15,731 nt of DNA, taken from assembly GCF_036016955.1 (NCBI RefSeq), contig NZ_JAYWXI010000022.1, positions 1-15,731 on the forward strand, in the 5' to 3' direction. This document shows positions 13,970 to 15,731 of the stretch, one piece after another (the stretch's first letter is position 1; the number at the start of each line of letters is the position of its first letter). The notes beneath the pieces were generated by a model. That model made no database searches. It was not told the DNA's origin and saw only the letters and a program-made list of their open reading frames with translations. Source of the DNA: JAYWXI01 sp036016955. GTDB lineage: Bacteria > Bacteroidota > Bacteroidia > Flavobacteriales > Weeksellaceae. Both the position numbers and the translations under genes were made by a program.

Positions 13970-15092
13970 AATCTTTTGTAACAGTTAATTTAGTTCCCTT
14001 TTTTGATCCATAAGTATGTACTCCTTCTTCAAGCAAAAGCTCCAAAAATCCTTGAGGAGATTGAGTGGTATTAGTGATTTTTTTGAAAGAAATTATTTCA
14101 GAAGTATAATAATTAAAAACCACTGTACAACTTTCTATTGAAATCCTCACAGTTGTAGTACACTGCTCTCCAATAGCAGGAATAACACTATAAGTTCTCA
14201 AATCCTTATATCTCTCTTTCCACCATTTCTCTATTTTATTTTTCTCACTCCCTCTAATATGAATGTCTATCAAACATACTCTTCCTATTATACCTCCATT
14301 TTTTCTTAAGTCTTCATTTTCTAATATTGTTATAATATCATCTTTTGTTAAATTATCTGAACCGAAACCATCCCACCAAGGACGACCATCCGACATAAAA
14401 GGACTTCCTGGTTGAGGACCATAATCATAATATTCATCTCCAATAATAATACCTGTATGTCCTCCTAGCCCTTTTCTATTGAGTTTATCTGTGTGACCAC
14501 TATGTGGTAATTCTATCAAAACTGTTATTATTTCTTCTTCCTCTTTTAACACCAAATAATCACTTTCCATATATGGGAGGCTAATAGTTTCTTCTCTATA
14601 GCTACATTCTACAAAAAGTTCTATTTCATCCCCCTCAAACATCTCATCTATTAGTCTTAAGCTACCTTCTCCTGTAGTCCATTCTATATACCCTCTATTT
14701 TGTTTGATAATTATTTTATTCTTTTCTGCTCCAGTATCTTTCTCAAATAGTAAAAGTTTATCATTAAAAGGCTTAAAATAGTCCCAATCATATACAATAA
14801 AATCCACTTTTTCCCCATCATCTATACCCTTAGTCTCAATATGAAATCTTATAGTATCTCCTATATGTGCTTCTTTAATAGGTTGGTCATTTTCATCTGT
14901 CCACCATCCTTTCACAAAATATTTCCCAGCGGAAGGTGGTTCTTTCGGTGTTCCAAAATGTGTTCCTCCATCTGCCGTGAAAACGCTTTTTCCTCCCGAT
15001 GAAGCATTAAATTCATCGGTATATACATTCCAACTATCGCATTCTATACTACTAACACTACCTACTATTCTCGTTATTTTTCCTCCTGCCAT
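13953..15092 (-). CDS. VgrG-linked T6SS effector, putative permuted papain/NlpC-like hydrolase
   Basis: A 379-residue protein. Residues 1-52 form the N-terminal module (MAGGKITRIVGS to HFGTPKEP). Residues 58-184 are an Ig-like beta domain shared with the effector at 11028-12401 (YFVKGWWTDEND, IRFHIETKGI, IELFVECSYREE). The C-terminal 190 residues are unique. They contain GGHTGIIIGDEYYDYGP (His212) and, about 100 residues later, GEQCTTTVRIS (Cys311) at what looks like the start of a helix. A His-first, Cys-second order with an HxGIxxG strand is the signature of circularly permuted NlpC/P60-LRAT folds, which act as peptidoglycan amidases or lipid acyl hydrolases. The catalytic assignment is inferred from these two motifs. 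The gene begins 2 nt after the vgrG stop and overlaps a lipoprotein immunity gene. Confidence 0.72.
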   Translation of the reverse strand: MAGGKITRIVGSVSSIECDSWNVYTDEFNASSGGKSVFTADGGTHFGTPKEPPSAGKYFVKGWWTDENDQPIKEAHIGDTIRFHIETKGIDDGEKVDFIVYDWDYFKPFNDKLLLFEKDTGAEKNKIIIKQNRGYIEWTTGEGSLRLIDEMFEGDEIELFVECSYREETISLPYMESDYLVLKEEEEIITVLIELPHSGHTDKLNRKGLGGHTGIIIGDEYYDYGPQPGSPFMSDGRPWWDGFGSDNLTKDDIITILENEDLRKNGGIIGRVCLIDIHIRGSEKNKIEKWWKERYKDLRTYSVIPAIGEQCTTTVRISIESCTVVFNYYTSEIISFKKITNTTQSPQGFLELLLEEGVHTYGSKKGTKLTVTKDYAEIN

Positions 15093-15094
15093 AG

Positions 15095-15731
15095 TTAATG
15101 AAAATTAGATTTTTCGCCACTATTGTTATTGAATGTCCCTTTAGTATGAATATTATTCCCCTCCTCTGAATGAATATTTTTCTTTGCAGATAAATCTATA
15201 ATTTCCTTCGCCTTACTCTCTCTATTTCCCTGTGCTATTTCTGTAATATTCGCAGCCACTAAGGAATAATCTAAAACTGCACTTTGCATCATTGCTCCGC
15301 CTGCTGTGCTACTATGATTAACTCCTGCCGTTTCCGTAATACTCATTCCTGCACTGGTAGATACATTCTGAGATGCTGTAATATTAATATTTTTTGCACT
15401 AATGTTTATTGTTTCTGGTGCCGTTATATTAATATTCCCACCTGTGGTGTCTAGATGAATTTCATTGCCACTTTTATCAGTTATGATAATACTCTCGTCT
15501 TCTGTGAATTTAACGATATGCCCACTTCTCGTTTGTATCACTTTTATGCTATTATCTTTTGTAGCATACCCACTTTTACTTTTTCCGTTATAATGGCTAC
15601 CTATCACATAAGGTCTTTCGGCGTTTTGGTTTTCAAAAGATACCATCACTTCCTCATCTATCTCGGGGATAAAATAAAAACCTTTACCCGAACCACCATG
15701 AGGCTGTACTACGCGTATCCAAGGCGAATAT
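15095..15731 (-). CDS. vgrG: VgrG spike protein, C-terminal part (continues past window edge)
   Basis: The frame is open to the right edge, so only the last 212 codons are visible, from YSPWIRVVQPHGG onward. They cover the end of the OB-fold (IDEEVMVSFENQNAERPY, GSHYNGKSKSGYAT) and the beta-helix needle (IIITDKSGNEIHLDTTGG, NINITAPETINISAKNINI, then AGMSITETAGVN). The C-terminal tail is polar (NNNSGEKSNFH). VgrG trimers form the puncturing spike of the T6SS and carry effectors. This copy is probably the functional vgrG of the array, but its 5' end is outside the window. It ends 2 nt before the first effector. The gene at 12404-13390 and the remnant at 10114-10577 are partial copies of it. Confidence 0.88.
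   Translation of the reverse strand, partial: YSPWIRVVQPHGGSGKGFYFIPEIDEEVMVSFENQNAERPYVIGSHYNGKSKSGYATKDNSIKVIQTRSGHIVKFTEDESIIITDKSGNEIHLDTTGGNINITAPETINISAKNINITASQNVSTSAGMSITETAGVNHSSTAGGAMMQSAVLDYSLVAANITEIAQGNRESKAKEIIDLSAKKNIHSEEGNNIHTKGTFNNNSGEKSNFH
15452..15547 (-). repeat. Direct repeat of the vgrG needle base (copy in the right-edge vgrG)
   Basis: This is the partner of 10482-10577 at a fixed offset of 4970 bp, in frame within the right-edge vgrG. The match stops at 15547, while the gene continues. The break therefore belongs to the remnant and not to this copy. Confidence 0.7.
15561..15731 (-). repeat. Direct repeat of the vgrG OB-fold segment (right-edge copy)
   Basis: This is the partner of 12873-13043, roughly 93% identical over the visible 171 bases and cut by the window edge. 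It lies within the coding sequence of the right-edge vgrG. Confidence 0.8.

Noticed and set aside
8631..15731. CRISPR array or insertion sequence explaining the repeated blocks
   Set aside because: The repeats are coding vgrG segments kilobases apart with no regular spacers, terminal inverted repeats or transposase gene.

Overview
The window is a type VI secretion (T6SS) cargo locus from an AT-rich member of the Bacteroidota, most likely a flavobacterium (the genus cannot be read from this sequence). Every credible gene lies on the minus strand, so transcription runs from high to low coordinates. The organism call rests on TssB/TssC sheath proteins, several lipoproteins with flavobacterial-style lipoboxes, a TTTG-N20-TAnnTTTG promoter of the Bacteroidota sigma type, a DUF4280 PAAR-like protein, and the absence of Shine-Dalgarno-like leaders. 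The system type is inferred to be the Bacteroidota T6SS subtype (T6SSiii).

Layout in transcription order. (1) 15731-13523: the 3' end of a vgrG entering from the window edge, an effector with a putative permuted papain/NlpC-like C-terminus, and a lipoprotein immunity candidate. (2) 13390-10577: a 5'-truncated vgrG, a second effector with the same N-terminal module but a glycine-zipper C-terminus, and a soluble immunity candidate. (3) 10577-8631: a frameshifted vgrG remnant, an effector with a bacterial toxin 44 (Ntox44) domain, and a membrane-anchored immunity candidate. (4) 8580-6175: a LysM protein, a DUF3289-like putative toxin, and an immunity candidate with a signal peptide and two membrane segments. 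(5) 6162-1041: a PAAR-like (DUF4280) protein, an 861-residue effector carrying both a lysozyme/transglycosylase-like domain and an M23 metallopeptidase domain, and two lipoproteins. (6) 849-1: a promoter followed by tssB and the start of tssC, the contractile sheath.

How the genes fit together. TssB/TssC form the sheath. VgrG and the PAAR-like protein form the spike. The effectors ride on the spike, apparently through short conserved N-terminal modules. Each effector is followed at once by a candidate immunity gene, overlapping by 11-17 nt in three cases. The predicted location of each immunity protein (lipoprotein, membrane-anchored or soluble) hints at where its toxin acts. The three vgrG 3' ends in about 5.6 kb, two of them broken at the 5' side and joined to different effector-immunity pairs, look like a cassette array in which old effectors are kept behind vgrG fragments. 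That arrangement, with the dual-catalytic cell-wall effector, is the most interesting part of the window.
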